A stretch of 64,000 nt of DNA from Oscillatoriaceae cyanobacterium Prado104 (GTDB lineage: Bacteria > Cyanobacteriota > Cyanobacteriia > Cyanobacteriales > Microcoleaceae), in NCBI GenBank assembly GCA_025454405.1, contig JALOON010000001.1:1-64000 (forward strand). The letters run 5' to 3'. The notes below the pieces were generated by a model that saw nothing but the letters and a program-made list of their open reading frames with translations, did not search any database and had not been told where the DNA came from. The translations under genes were made by a program, and so were the position numbers. Of the stretch, positions 8,048 through 17,371 are shown in pieces. The stretch's first letter is position 1. Every line of letters starts with the position of its first letter.

Positions 8048-9496
8048 TTAACGGCAATTATCGCAATGACCGCAGCGCATTCCTTTCGCTTCATTTGCGA
8101 AGCCAAAAGCTTGCAGCAAAAATTGCCATCGGCACTGTCTGTGGTTTAAATATTTTACCATTTCTTTTGCCGCACTCAAATCCGGTTTTGCAGTTTTCTG
8201 CTGTGAAGTTTTGTCGATCGCATAATGAAACGGATCTTCCCATTTTAACAGGCCGCTGCCGTGCAAAATCGCCAGGGCGATCGCGCTTTCTGGAAACTCC
8301 CGCGACACTGCGCCTACTTCACCTCTTGCAGGCAAATTTTTAATTAATTTCTGCGCTTCTCGATACTGCGAGCGCAATTTATCTTGAAAAAATTCTCCCC
8401 TTTGTTTGTCGTCGGGATACAGCAAACCAGTCGGTTCCGAAATCAACGTTAAAGCATTTGCAGGTTTGCCATCCCGCCCGCCCCTGCCGATTTCTTGAAT
8501 GTATTCCGACAGCAGCAATGGTGCTTGAAAATGCACCACCCACCGCACGTCAGGCTTGTTAATTCCCATGCCGAAAGCGCAGGTACAAGTTACAAATTTA
8601 ATTTCTCCGTTCAGCCAAGCTTTCTCAATTTTTCGCCGCGCTTCGGAACTTAAGCCTGCATGATACGCTGCTGTTTGATAGCCTTCATCTGCCAGCAACT
8701 CTACTAATTTTTCGCTGTCTTTTCTGGTGCGGACGTAAACCAAGCCGGATTGGTTCGATCGCGCTTCAATAAATTTCAACAACTGCTGTTTCCGCCCTCG
8801 CGGCGTCCACACTGTTTGTACTTGCAAGTGCAAATTTGCACGGTAAGGACTCAGCAAAAATTCTTGAGGTTTTTGCAGTTGCAGGACATTTTTAATCGTT
8901 TGTTGCGCTTGCGGATCGGCGGTAGCAGTGAAAGCGGCGATCGCAATTTTACTTCCCGCAGGCTTGGTTTTTAATAAGGCAGATCGCACTGTTCCCAAAC
9001 GGCGGTAATCCGGTCTAAATGTATCGCCCCACTGCACCAAACAGTGCGCTTCATCTAAAATTAAACCGTTAATTTTCACGGGCGGTTTGCTGATAATTTC
9101 CCAGACAGGTTTGCTGAGTAAAGTTTCGGGGGATAAATACAGCAATCGCAATTTATTTTGTTGCAGCAACTGCATGGTTTGCATTCGCTGATGTGCGGGT
9201 AATTGACTGTGCAGGAGAGAGGCGGGCAAAGCGCGATCGCGCAATTCTTGTACTTGATTTTCCATCAGTGCTACTAGCGGTGATATTACTAATGTTAATC
9301 CGGTTTGCAGCAAAGCTGGAAGTTGAAAGCAGATCGATTTGCCGCCGCCTGTGGGCATGACGATGATGGCATCTTTTCCGGCTAGCAAGCTGTTAACGAT
9401 TTCTCCTTGCGGCGGGCGAAAGTTGTCGTAACCCCAGATTTTTTGAAAGGCGGCGCGGGCTGCATTTAAGGGTGTTGTTTGCGAGGGAGAGTCCAT
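8048..9496 (-). CDS. recQ: RecQ-type ATP-dependent DNA helicase, short form
   Basis: A 482-residue superfamily 2 helicase. Walker A is TGGGKS (about 49-54), the DEAH box is DEAHCLVQWG (about 147-156), and motif VI is IGRGGRDG near residue 336. The zinc-binding CGHCDNC at the C-terminus belongs to the RecQ family. The enzyme unwinds DNA 3' to 5' in recombination and repair. It is shorter than E. coli RecQ (about 610 residues): it ends right after the zinc motif, so the winged-helix and HRDC domains are missing. No frameshift is visible, so this is a natural short version. Neighbours give no operon context. Confidence 0.9.
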   Translation of the reverse strand: MDSPSQTTPLNAARAAFQKIWGYDNFRPPQGEIVNSLLAGKDAIIVMPTGGGKSICFQLPALLQTGLTLVISPLVALMENQVQELRDRALPASLLHSQLPAHQRMQTMQLLQQNKLRLLYLSPETLLSKPVWEIISKPPVKINGLILDEAHCLVQWGDTFRPDYRRLGTVRSALLKTKPAGSKIAIAAFTATADPQAQQTIKNVLQLQKPQEFLLSPYRANLHLQVQTVWTPRGRKQQLLKFIEARSNQSGLVYVRTRKDSEKLVELLADEGYQTAAYHAGLSSEARRKIEKAWLNGEIKFVTCTCAFGMGINKPDVRWVVHFQAPLLLSEYIQEIGRGGRDGKPANALTLISEPTGLLYPDDKQRGEFFQDKLRSQYREAQKLIKNLPARGEVGAVSREFPESAIALAILHGSGLLKWEDPFHYAIDKTSQQKTAKPDLSAAKEMVKYLNHRQCRWQFLLQAFGFANEAKGMRCGHCDNCR

Positions 9497-9671
9497 CGGA
9501 AATTTTCAAGCAAGTTATCTAGATGCGAATTTTATCATTTATTATTGAACCGCAGAGAGCGCAGAGAGGAAGAAAAGAGGAGATTGTCAACTGTCAACGA
9601 TCGACGATCGACTATCAACAATTAACTGATGAAATCGAATCTTGCAAAATTGCAAAATCTATAATACAATT
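9497..9671. other. Divergent intergenic region between recQ and the phosphatase gene
   Basis: It contains an AACCGCAGAGAGCGCAGAG interspersed repeat (about 9548-9567) and a run of CGATCGACTATCAAC-type sequence. Promoters for recQ (minus) and the signalling block (plus) must lie here, but I cannot point to reliable -10 or -35 boxes. Confidence 0.4.
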
Positions 9672-10691
9672 ATGAAAGATACCCTGGCCTTATCCGTGAC
9701 AGAAGACAGCCAAGTTGGTGAAGTACGCCGCCTCGCAGTCGCTCTCGCCTCCCAACTCGGATTTAGCGAAACCGATCGCGGTAAAGTGGCTATTGTCGCC
9801 ACTGAAGCAGCAAAAAATCTCCTCAAACACGCCCGCGAAGGCGAAATCGTCCTCCAAACTCTCAAAAATGTCAGTCGAGATATCATAGAAATCGCAGTGC
9901 TCGATCGGGGGCCGGGAATGGCAAATGTCGGTCAGTGTCTGCAGGACGGTTTTTCTACTGCGGGAACCCCCGGTACCGGGCTCGGCGCGATCCAGCGTCT
10001 TTCTAATTTTTTTGAAATTCACTCCCTACCGGAACAGGGAACCGCTTTAATAGCGCGCCTGGAATCGGGCAAAAACAGCCGGGAAGCCCTACAAAATCAA
10101 AATTCCTTGGAAATTGGGGTGATTAACTTGCCGAAAGTAGGAGAGAAAATTTGCGGGGATTCCTGGGCAGCGGAAAACGCCGGCAACAAAAACTCGATTT
10201 TAGTAGCAGACGGGCTCGGCCACGGCAGTTTGGCCTCGGAGGCGTCGCGGGAAGCCGTTGCCGTATTTCAAGTTAACGCCAAACTCGGGCCGAAAGCAAT
10301 TTTAGAGAAAGCCCATGCTGCTTTAAAACATACCCGAGGAGCGGCAGCGGCGATCGCCCGAATCGATCGCGCGCAAAATACTGTCTGTTTTGCCGGAGTT
10401 GGCAATATCTCGGGCGTAATTTACACCGACACTCAGACTCGCAGCATGGTTTCTTACAATGGCACGATCGGACATCAAATGCGCAAAGTAGAAGAATTTA
10501 TCTATCCCTGGAACCAGCATTCCATACTCATCATGCACTCCGACGGTTTGGCAACGCAGTGGGATTTAAACCGCTATCCGGGTTTGGCGTCGAAGCATCC
10601 GGCTTTAATTGCAGCCGTACTTTATCGAGATTTTAAGCGATCGCGCGATGACATGACCGTTATTGTAGCAAAGGAGCGGGAACTTCGATGA
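9672..10691 (+). CDS. RsbT-like kinase domain fused to PP2C/SpoIIE (RsbX-like) phosphatase
   Basis: A 339-residue protein from the ATG at 9672; an upstream TTG is less likely. Residues about 1-125 are an RsbT/anti-sigma-factor type GHKL ATPase domain: N-box EAAKNLLKHA, G1 box DRGPGM, then GLGAIQRLSNFF. Residues about 140-339 are a PP2C-like phosphatase with VADGLGHG, MHSDGL and DDMTVIV metal-binding motifs, closest to RsbX/SpoIIE. In stressosome systems RsbT phosphorylates RsbS/RsbR and RsbX removes the phosphates. A fusion would place opposing activities in one chain. Its stop overlaps the next start (ATGA), implying translational coupling with the hybrid kinase. Confidence 0.8.
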   Translation: MKDTLALSVTEDSQVGEVRRLAVALASQLGFSETDRGKVAIVATEAAKNLLKHAREGEIVLQTLKNVSRDIIEIAVLDRGPGMANVGQCLQDGFSTAGTPGTGLGAIQRLSNFFEIHSLPEQGTALIARLESGKNSREALQNQNSLEIGVINLPKVGEKICGDSWAAENAGNKNSILVADGLGHGSLASEASREAVAVFQVNAKLGPKAILEKAHAALKHTRGAAAAIARIDRAQNTVCFAGVGNISGVIYTDTQTRSMVSYNGTIGHQMRKVEEFIYPWNQHSILIMHSDGLATQWDLNRYPGLASKHPALIAAVLYRDFKRSRDDMTVIVAKERELR

Positions 10692-12532
10692 CTTACCCGA
10701 TCTTGACTGCTGAAGTCCGCTTTGAACAAGACATCGTGCAAGTACGCCAAAGAGCCCGCCAAATAGCTAGTTTGTTGGGATTCGAGGCGCGGGAACAAAC
10801 TCGCATCGCGACAGCAGTTTCGGAAATTGCTCGCAATGCTTTTAAATATGCCGGCGGTGGCAAAGTAGAATTTATTGTCGAAGGTCAATCTTCCCAAACT
10901 TTTTTAACTCGGATTTCCGATAGCGGACCCGGAATTGCCGATTTGCCGGAAGTTTTGAGTCCGAATTTTCGATCGCAAACCGGCGCGGGCATGGGATTAA
11001 AAGCCGCCAAACGCTTGATGGATGAAGTGCGCATAGACTCTTCTCCCGACAGCGGCACTTCGGTGGAATTGATCGAGCATTTTTCCAAACAAATGCCCGT
11101 CCTGACTCCAGCAGAATTAAATCAATTCCTCGACAATCTCGCCCGTCAAATTCCCGACGATCCTTACAGCGAAATTCAACAGCAAAATCAGGAATTGATG
11201 CGCACTTTAGACGAACTCCGGCAGCGGCAAGACGAACTGGTACAGTTAAACCAAGAATTAGAAGATACCAATCGCGGAGTTGTCGCCCTTTATGCAGAGT
11301 TGAACGATAAAGCCGAATCCTTGCAGCGCGTCAGCAAACTCAAAACCAGTTTTATTTCTAACATGAGTCACGAGTTTCGCACCCCGCTAACCGCAATTTT
11401 AAGCATTTCCGAAATTCTGTTAAATCGCCTCGACGGGGAACTTTCTGCCGAACAGGAAAAACAAGTAAATTTTATCCGCAAATCCGCCCGAGACCTTACC
11501 GAGTTGGTCAATGATTTTTTAGATTTAGCTAAAGTAGAAGCTGGAAAAGTTACAGTCCGCGTTGCTGATTTTGAAGTAGAAGATTTGTTCAGCGCCCTGC
11601 GAGGCATGATGCGACCGCTGTTGCCTCAAAGTTCTGCAGTTGCTTTAATATTTGAAGAACCCGCTGCATTGCCAACCCTCACGACGGATGAAGGCAAAGT
11701 CTCGCAAATTTTGCGCAATTTTATTTCCAATGCCCTCAAATTTACCGAACGGGGTGAAGTCCGAGTAGCTGCCCAAATGACAGATAGCGACACCATTACT
11801 TTTTCCGTTGCCGACACGGGCATCGGCATCCCTACAGCAGACAAAACTCGCATTTTTGAAGAATTTGTCCAAATCGAAAATCCCTTGCAGAGTCGCGTTA
11901 AAGGTACGGGATTGGGATTGCCTTTGTGTCAAAAATTAGCTGAGTTTTTGGGAGGAAGCATTCACCTTGAAAGCATCTTAGGTGAAGGTTCTAAATTTTT
12001 TGTCAGCATTCCGATAGTTTATTGTGGCGATGCAGAAAAAGATGTAGAAGTGCCGCCAGACATCCGTAAAAATACTCTTTTCCCGAGCGATAATTTCCGG
12101 GAGAATTCGCAGAATTTACCGCCGAAAATTTTGATGGTAGACGATGAAGAAGTTTTCCGTTACTTGCTCAAAGACTTGTTGAAAGAAATTGAAATTGATT
12201 GTATCGCGATCGAAGCTGCTAGCGGGGAAGAAGGTTTGCAAAAAGCGATCGAACACCAACCGCAGGCAATTTTTCTCGATATAGTCATGCCGGGAATCAA
12301 TGGATTTGAAGTATTGGAAAAATTAAAATCTCACCCGGCTACTTGTAATATACCCGCGATCGTGGTAACTTCAAAACATTTATCGGCAGCAGAACGCGAT
12401 CGATTGTCAGGCGCTGCAGCGATTATTTCCAAACAAAACAAGTCGCGGAAACAAGCAGCAGCTAAAATAGCCGACGCTTTAATTGAAGTGGGAATCAAGA
12501 GCGAGCGACAGAAAGAAAAACTAGATTTGTAG
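10688..12532 (+). CDS. Hybrid sensor kinase: RsbT-like GHKL domain, histidine kinase, receiver
   Basis: A 614-residue cytoplasmic signalling protein. Residues about 1-125 form an RsbT-like ATP-binding domain (SEIARNAFKYA, SDSGPGI, GAGMGLKAAKRL). A coiled coil covers about 155-215. The histidine kinase core has NMSHEFRTPLTA with phospho-acceptor His228, then GHKL motifs NALKF, DTGIGI and GTGLGLPL. A receiver domain (about 483-600) has ILMVDDEE and phospho-acceptor Asp531 in FLDIVMPG. There is no membrane segment or classical sensor domain, so input probably comes through the first domain or the coupled upstream protein. An output regulator is not adjacent. Confidence 0.88.
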   Translation: MTYPILTAEVRFEQDIVQVRQRARQIASLLGFEAREQTRIATAVSEIARNAFKYAGGGKVEFIVEGQSSQTFLTRISDSGPGIADLPEVLSPNFRSQTGAGMGLKAAKRLMDEVRIDSSPDSGTSVELIEHFSKQMPVLTPAELNQFLDNLARQIPDDPYSEIQQQNQELMRTLDELRQRQDELVQLNQELEDTNRGVVALYAELNDKAESLQRVSKLKTSFISNMSHEFRTPLTAILSISEILLNRLDGELSAEQEKQVNFIRKSARDLTELVNDFLDLAKVEAGKVTVRVADFEVEDLFSALRGMMRPLLPQSSAVALIFEEPAALPTLTTDEGKVSQILRNFISNALKFTERGEVRVAAQMTDSDTITFSVADTGIGIPTADKTRIFEEFVQIENPLQSRVKGTGLGLPLCQKLAEFLGGSIHLESILGEGSKFFVSIPIVYCGDAEKDVEVPPDIRKNTLFPSDNFRENSQNLPPKILMVDDEEVFRYLLKDLLKEIEIDCIAIEAASGEEGLQKAIEHQPQAIFLDIVMPGINGFEVLEKLKSHPATCNIPAIVVTSKHLSAAERDRLSGAAAIISKQNKSRKQAAAKIADALIEVGIKSERQKEKLDL

Positions 12533-12596
12533 TTGGGGTTGAAAGAAGCCAACCCAAGATACGTATATTATGTTAGTAAAATTCCGACAGAAAACA

Positions 12597-13214
12597 ATGC
12601 AAATTAGTTATTTAGCAAAGGTTCTTCCTGCTGCAATTCTAGCTTTCGGATTGGCGGCTGGCTGCGGCAACTCCGGTAGCAATACAGCAACTCCCAATAC
12701 CGAACCTACTGCTGCCGCTAGTCCGACGGCGGCGAACCCTCAAACAGAGGCTAGTTCGAGTTCAAAAGCTGCTAAAAATCCCGCAGTGGCTAAACCCAGC
12801 CCCAAGGCAAAACAAGCTGAAAACTCGATTCCCAAAGTATTTTACAGCGAACAAGGAATTGCTATTCGCGGTACAGATCCCGTAGCTTATTTTACCCAAG
12901 GCAAACCCGTTCAAGGAAAACCGGAATTTAGTCATAAATGGGGCGATGCTACTTGGCAGTTTGCTAGCGCCCAGAATCGAGATTTGTTTGCTAACAATCC
13001 CGAGAAATACGCGCCTCAATATGGCGGTTTTTGTGCTTGGGCTGTGAGTCAAGGTTATACGGCTTCTACCGATCCGAATGCTTGGAAAATTGTAGGCGGC
13101 AAGCTTTATCTCAATTACAATTCTGCCGTGCAGTGGGGTTGGGAAAAAGATATTTCTGGGAATGTTGCTAAGGGCGATAAAAATTGGCCGGGAATTGCTA
13201 AAGAGAAAAAGTGA
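12597..13214 (+). CDS. YHS domain lipoprotein
   Basis: A 205-residue protein taken from the ATG at 12597, which gives a clean lipoprotein signal: basic start, hydrophobic stretch and lipobox LAAGC. The mature chain has an Ala/Ser/Pro/Lys-rich linker (about 25-75). A YHS domain follows (about 80-190): DPVAYFTQGKPVQG, KWGDATWQFAS, YAPQYGGFCAWAVSQG and WKIVGGKLYLNYN. YHS domains are small folds linked to metal or heme handling; many act in the periplasm. It lies 65 bp after the kinase gene on the same strand and 0.5 kb before the heme A genes. A link to oxidase assembly is possible but only inferred. Confidence 0.8.
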   Translation: MQISYLAKVLPAAILAFGLAAGCGNSGSNTATPNTEPTAAASPTAANPQTEASSSSKAAKNPAVAKPSPKAKQAENSIPKVFYSEQGIAIRGTDPVAYFTQGKPVQGKPEFSHKWGDATWQFASAQNRDLFANNPEKYAPQYGGFCAWAVSQGYTASTDPNAWKIVGGKLYLNYNSAVQWGWEKDISGNVAKGDKNWPGIAKEKK

Positions 13215-13768
13215 AAATTTTGGTGGGTCAAATATTGGGATTTTAACGCTCGATCGAATTCTCTACTTAGGTTGGGTTTCATTCTTCAACCCAACCTACA
13301 ATTTATTGAAGATGATATTAGATGGCGCTATTCGATCGACCATTTGCCACTCTACGAACTCAAGCGCGATCGAGCTTGTTTTTAGATTTTCTTTAGGTTC
13401 TCAACTATTTAGTTACAAATTTTTAAGTTAACAATCGCTCCTATCACAAACACTAAAAAACAGGTTTTTCTTAAGTATATCTTTATTTTTCATCGGATTG
13501 GGACAGCCATTGAGTCCTAGGCAACCGAGGATTCAGGAGAAAAAATAAAGTTTGGTGAATATTATAAAAATTCCTGCAATACTTTGTAAAGTAAACGGGA
13601 AAGTTGAAAAATTTCTTAAGACAAAGTAATAAAAGTCGAGGGTGAATAAAGTAGTAAATATGACTGTTTGTCAAAGAGGAAGAGTGATAAGCTCGGTTCA
13701 GCTCGACAGGAGTAAGAACTCAATATTTAATTAAGAAGTTCGATCGGCAAAATGCGAAGGAAAAGTTC
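13215..13768. other. Intergenic region with one strong palindrome
   Basis: The palindrome TAGGTTGGGTT...AACCCAACCTA at 13268-13298 has an 11-bp stem around a 9-base loop. It may end transcription of the YHS gene, although no T-run follows. The same family occurs at 5229, 12533 and 55330. The rest, to the ctaA start, is AT-rich with no supported feature. Confidence 0.6.
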
Positions 13769-14680
13769 ATGGCAAACTCAGTTTTGAACCAGCAAAATGC
13801 AGCAGTAGAGGAGTGGCAGCCAAAAGATATCGCGCGCAGCTTCGTTTGGAAAATAGCGATCGCCACGTGGCTGTTAATGGCTGTAGGCAGCGCGACGCGA
13901 GTCATGAATGCGGGTCTCGCTTGCCCGGATTGGCCGCTGTGTTACGGCGAATTAATACCTGCAGCACAAATGAACTTGCAGGTATTTCTCGAGTGGTTTC
14001 ACCGCTTGGATGCTGCTGCGATCGGCCTGAGCGCGATCGCTCTTTTAGGACTATCTTGGCTGTACCGCTACCGCTTGCCCGGATGGATGCCGCTCGCGAG
14101 CGGACTGGCACTATTTCTGATAGTTTTCCAAGGCATATTGGGCGGGCTTACCGTCACCGAACTGCTGCGATTTGATATCGTCACCGCCCATTTAGGAACC
14201 GCTTTGCTGTTTTTCAGCGTGCTGCTGGCGATCGGTTTTATGCTTTCTCCCTACGAAGCTACGGGCAATACGGGGAAATTGGCTTGGGTAAGTTCGACTG
14301 CCGCCCTGTTAGTTTACCTGCAAAGTTTGCTAGGAGCATTAGTCGGCTCCCGATGGGCGCTGCATCAATGCTTGAGTTCCAAAGAATTGTGCTTGGTAAT
14401 GAACAGCCACATCGCAGGTATAGTACCAGCTACCGCAGCAACTTTAGCAGTAGCAATTATGGCTTGGCGGCAGCCCGCACTGAGTGCAAACTTGCGAAAA
14501 CTGGCGAATTTTGCGAGTCTTTGTTTGATTGCTCAATTAGTTTTGGGAGTGGCAACTTTCCGTCTGCACCTGCAAGTAGAACCGCTAACAGTCGCTCACC
14601 AAGCAGTAGGAGCGGCAATGCTTGGAAGTCTCGTAGGTTTTAGCGTTTTAGCTTGGCGCGATCGAGCTTTATCCGCTTAA
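13769..14680 (+). CDS. ctaA: Heme A synthase (COX15/CtaA)
   Basis: A 303-residue integral membrane protein with about eight transmembrane helices that oxidises the C8 methyl of heme O to a formyl group, giving heme A for cytochrome c oxidase. Signatures include SATRVMNAGLACPDWPLCYG near residue 50, the heme-ligand region EWFHRLDAA, a second His in VTAHLGTALL, and the C-terminal VAHQAVGAAMLG. The paired cysteine region HQCLSSKELC lies in the second half. It precedes ctaB by 180 bp on the same strand, the usual cyanobacterial order. The cox subunit genes themselves are not in the window. Confidence 0.92.
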   Translation: MANSVLNQQNAAVEEWQPKDIARSFVWKIAIATWLLMAVGSATRVMNAGLACPDWPLCYGELIPAAQMNLQVFLEWFHRLDAAAIGLSAIALLGLSWLYRYRLPGWMPLASGLALFLIVFQGILGGLTVTELLRFDIVTAHLGTALLFFSVLLAIGFMLSPYEATGNTGKLAWVSSTAALLVYLQSLLGALVGSRWALHQCLSSKELCLVMNSHIAGIVPATAATLAVAIMAWRQPALSANLRKLANFASLCLIAQLVLGVATFRLHLQVEPLTVAHQAVGAAMLGSLVGFSVLAWRDRALSA

Positions 14681-14859
14681 AAATTGACCTTTTGGGCTAC
14701 AGAAAATACCCCCGATGAACCTGCAGCTACCAACGAGCGATCGGTAATTACGCAACAAATAGCTCGGATCGCGATCTTTTAAGCTCGCACTACACAGCCG
14801 CAAGGTGCGCCACAAGCACCCTACACGAGCAAGTTGATGCGCGTAATTCCTGTCGATAA

Positions 14860-15882
14860 ATGCTGAATGATGACCAGATAATTACTAACATCTCAAAACC
14901 GATGCAAGAAATTCTTACCAACAACAGCCCTCGGCTTCACCAAAACCTTTTGCAAGTAGTCCAAAGTTACTACCAACTCACCAAACCGAGAATCATTTTG
15001 CTGCTGTTAATTACCACATCAGCAGGAATGTGGATGGCTGCGAAAGGAGAAGTCGATCCGCTGCTGCTGCTAGCAACTTTAACCGGAGGCGCTTTGGCTT
15101 CCGCGGCGGCAAATACAATTAACTGCGTCTACGACAGCGACATCGATTACATCATGGAACGCACCCGTTGGAGGCCAATTCCTTCAGGTAGAGTCAAAAA
15201 GCGGGATGCTTTAATATTTGCGGTCACCCTAGCTGCAATATCCTTCACCTTGCTAACAGTTGTTGCCAACTTGCTGTCGGCTTTGCTAGCAATGTCGGGC
15301 ATCGTATTTTACGTCCTAATTTACACCCACTGGCTGAAGCGCCACAGCGTTCAAAATATTGTCATCGGCGGCGCGGCGGGTGCGATTCCTCCTCTGGTTG
15401 GCTGGGCTGCTGTGACGGGAGATTTGGGTTGGGGCGCGTGGCTGCTGTTTTTAATTATCTTCCTGTGGACGCCGCCGCATTTCTGGGCGCTAGCAATTAT
15501 GATTCGCGACGAATACGCTGAAGTAGGCGTGCCGATGCTGCCGGTAATTGAGGGCGACGAACCGACAGCTCGCCAAATTTGGGTTTACACGCTAATCATG
15601 ATTCCCGTAACTTTTGCCTTAGTTTATCCGCTACATTTAGCCGGTGCAGTGTACGCAGCCACAGCGATTTTCTTGGGAGCTATTTTTGTCCAAAAAGCTT
15701 GGTTGCTGCTGCAAACTCCGAACGATCGAACTGTCGCCCGATCGCTCTTCAAATACTCTATTATGTACCTGATGCTATTGTGCGCCGGTATAGTGGTTGA
15801 TAGCTTGCCCGTCACTCAACAATTTACGACTGCTTTCGTTGCCAATATGCAAACCTTCATTAGTGCAATTGTCATGCAGTAA
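14860..15882 (+). CDS. ctaB: Protoheme IX farnesyltransferase (heme O synthase)
   Basis: A 340-residue UbiA-family prenyltransferase with about eight to nine membrane helices. It adds farnesyl to heme B, making heme O, the substrate of the upstream ctaA product. The first Asp-rich motif [15 protein letters not shown] (about 90-104) and the conserved YTHWLKR and [10 protein letters not shown] segments fix the family. The N-terminal 30 residues before [14 protein letters not shown] are longer than in bacterial homologues, as is common in cyanobacteria. A GC-rich hairpin with T-run follows the stop codon. Confidence 0.93.
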   Translation: MLNDDQIITNISKPMQEILTNNSPRLHQNLLQVVQSYYQLTKPRIILLLLITTSAGMWMAAKGEVDPLLLLATLTGGALASAAANTINCVYDSDIDYIMERTRWRPIPSGRVKKRDALIFAVTLAAISFTLLTVVANLLSALLAMSGIVFYVLIYTHWLKRHSVQNIVIGGAAGAIPPLVGWAAVTGDLGWGAWLLFLIIFLWTPPHFWALAIMIRDEYAEVGVPMLPVIEGDEPTARQIWVYTLIMIPVTFALVYPLHLAGAVYAATAIFLGAIFVQKAWLLLQTPNDRTVARSLFKYSIMYLMLLCAGIVVDSLPVTQQFTTAFVANMQTFISAIVMQ

Positions 15883-15911
15883 CAAGTTTCTTTGCAGTTA
15901 ACAAAATCCAG

Positions 15912-15936
15912 CCCGCACCGCGCGGGTTTTATTTTT
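15912..15936 (+). terminator. Rho-independent terminator after ctaB
   Basis: CCCGC (15912-15916) pairs with GCGGG (15922-15926) around a 5-base loop and is followed by TTTTATTTTTT. It is 30 bases past the ctaB stop and correctly oriented. Confidence 0.75.
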
Positions 15937-15974
15937 TATATTGTTAAACTTTAACTATAATGACTAATGATAAC

Positions 15975-16210
15975 TCTCACCTCTCAACTATCAACTCAAA
16001 ACTCTCTTGTAACTCAAAACTCAAAACTCAAAACTCAAAACTCAAAACTCAAAACTCAAAACTCCCGAGAAACTCAAAACTCTCTTTCAACTCAAAACTC
16101 AAAACTCAAAACTCAAAACTCCCGAGAAACTCAAAACTCTCTTTTAACTCAAAACTCCCGAGAAACTCAAAACTCAAAACTCCCGAGAAACTCAAAACTC
16201 CCAAACAACT
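15975..16210. repeat. AACTCAAAACTC low-complexity repeat tract
   Basis: About 20 head-to-tail units of the 7-base word AAACTCA, broken at intervals by CCCGAGAAACTC. The tract lies just beyond the rsbT stop codon, between two convergent transcription units. Open frames through it are artefacts of the repeat. Confidence 0.9.
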
Positions 16211-16218
16211 CTGCCTTC

Positions 16219-16617
16219 TCACCGCCAGCGCGCAATGGTGATTTGAGTTCCCTTACCCACTTGAGAAATAATATCAAACTCGTGCATCAGTCGCTTCGTC
16301 CCGCTGAGTCCCAAACCCAAACCGTTACTGGAAGTGTAGCCGTCAGTCATCGCCAATGGGATATCGGGAATTCCCGGCCCTTGGTCCTCAAATATCAGAC
16401 GCAATCCTTTGCGACTTCCCGATTGCAGTGTTTCCAGGGTGACAGTTCCCCCTTTGCCGTAATCTACAGTATTGCGGGCGAGTTCGCTGGCTGCGGTGAC
16501 AATTTTCGTTTGGTCTACTAAACTGAATCCTATTTCTACAGCCCAAGTTCGCACTTTCTGCCGCACGTAGACTATATCTGAGGACGATCGAATTTCTACT
16601 GTCTCGCGTTTTGACAT
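16219..16617 (-). CDS. rsbT: RsbT-like serine/threonine kinase (anti-sigma regulatory factor)
   Basis: A 132-residue GHKL ATPase of the RsbT type. The N-box is ASELARNTVDYG (about 44-55), G1 is EDQGPGIPD and G2 is SNGLGLGLSGTKRL. In stressosomes RsbT phosphorylates STAS-domain scaffolds RsbS and RsbR and is then released to act on a downstream target. The two genes upstream on the same strand encode exactly those partners, giving the order rsbR-rsbS-rsbT. The gene starts 5 bases from a 90-bp GGAAGAA tract, so its ribosome-binding site lies within repeated sequence. No RsbU-type phosphatase follows. Confidence 0.85.
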   Translation of the reverse strand: MSKRETVEIRSSSDIVYVRQKVRTWAVEIGFSLVDQTKIVTAASELARNTVDYGKGGTVTLETLQSGSRKGLRLIFEDQGPGIPDIPLAMTDGYTSSNGLGLGLSGTKRLMHEFDIISQVGKGTQITIARWR

Positions 16618-16620
16618 GAA

Positions 16621-16715
16621 TGAAGAAGGAAGAAGGAAGAAGGAAGAAGGAAGAGGGAAGAAGGAAGAGGGAAGAAGGAAGAAGGAAGAGGGAAGAAGGA
16701 AGAGGGAAGAAGCAG
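16621..16715. repeat. GGAAGAA / GGAAGAGG microsatellite
   Basis: About 13 units of GAAGGAA alternating with GAAGAGG directly precede the rsbT start (ATG at 16615-16617, minus strand). Tract length could vary between cells. Confidence 0.9.
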
Positions 16716-16804
16716 TAAAAAGTTAGAAAATCTAAGGTTTTAGCAATTAAAAAACTCCTCGGGTTTTAGGCGAATAAAATAAAATCTTTCCGTCCCGTAA
16801 CTGT

Positions 16805-17182
16805 TTATTCTGCTTCCTCCCAAGGCAAACTTAACGATGTCCGCAGCAAGTTCATGCCCTTCTCAACATTTAAAGCCGTGCGAACTCCTGTCAGAGACAG
16901 CCCCAATTCTACCAAAGTAATCGCAACGGCAGGCTGCATACCCACCACCACAGTTTCTGCATCTAAAATCCGAGACATTGTAGCAATGTTATTGATGATG
17001 CGACCGATAAAAGAGTCTACAATTTCTAGAGCAGAGATTTCGATTAAAACCCCTTTGGCACCAGTTTTTACAATGCGGTTCGTCAGGTCGTCTTGCAGGG
17101 TCATTGCCAAGCGATCGTGCATATCTACTTGAATTGTTACTAGGAGAAATTCTCCCATTTGCAGGATGGGAATGCGTTCCAC
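16805..17182 (-). CDS. rsbS: RsbS-like STAS domain protein
   Basis: A 125-residue single STAS domain. The core reads GVLIEISALEIVDSFIGRII, with the serine of VDSF (about 57) at the position phosphorylated by RsbT in Bacillus RsbS, followed by TVVVGMQPAVAITLVELG. The start IPILQMGEFLLVTIQ matches RsbS exactly in type. RsbS forms the stressosome core with RsbR and holds RsbT inactive until phosphorylated. It lies 187 bp downstream of the rsbR-like gene and 187 bp upstream of rsbT, all on the minus strand. Confidence 0.88.
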   Translation of the reverse strand: MERIPILQMGEFLLVTIQVDMHDRLAMTLQDDLTNRIVKTGAKGVLIEISALEIVDSFIGRIINNIATMSRILDAETVVVGMQPAVAITLVELGLSLTGVRTALNVEKGMNLLRTSLSLPWEEAE

Positions 17183-17371
17183 AAGTTCACCTCTTTTTAA
17201 TTTTTAAATTCAATAGAAACCTCACTGTCAACTGTTAACTGTTTGCTGTCAAACACCAACTGTCAACCCGCATGCTGTCCCAGTTCGACGATCGACTCTC
17301 CCAGTTCAATTGTCCCATGTCCCATGTCAACTATCAACGATCAACTATCACCTATCAACTGTTTACCTAGC

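Noticed and set aside
13268..13298. Terminator for the YHS gene
   Set aside because: The stem is strong, but no T-run follows and the same palindrome recurs at several unrelated places, so I treat it as an interspersed repeat.
15975..16210. Possible CRISPR array
   Set aside because: Units are 7-12 bases with no unique spacers; simple repeat DNA. The 70-bp and 79-bp arrays also lack spacers and cas genes.
15960..16521. Two overlapping plus-strand frames made of NSKLKTQ-type repeats
   Set aside because: They translate the AACTCAAAACTC tract and then run antisense to rsbT.
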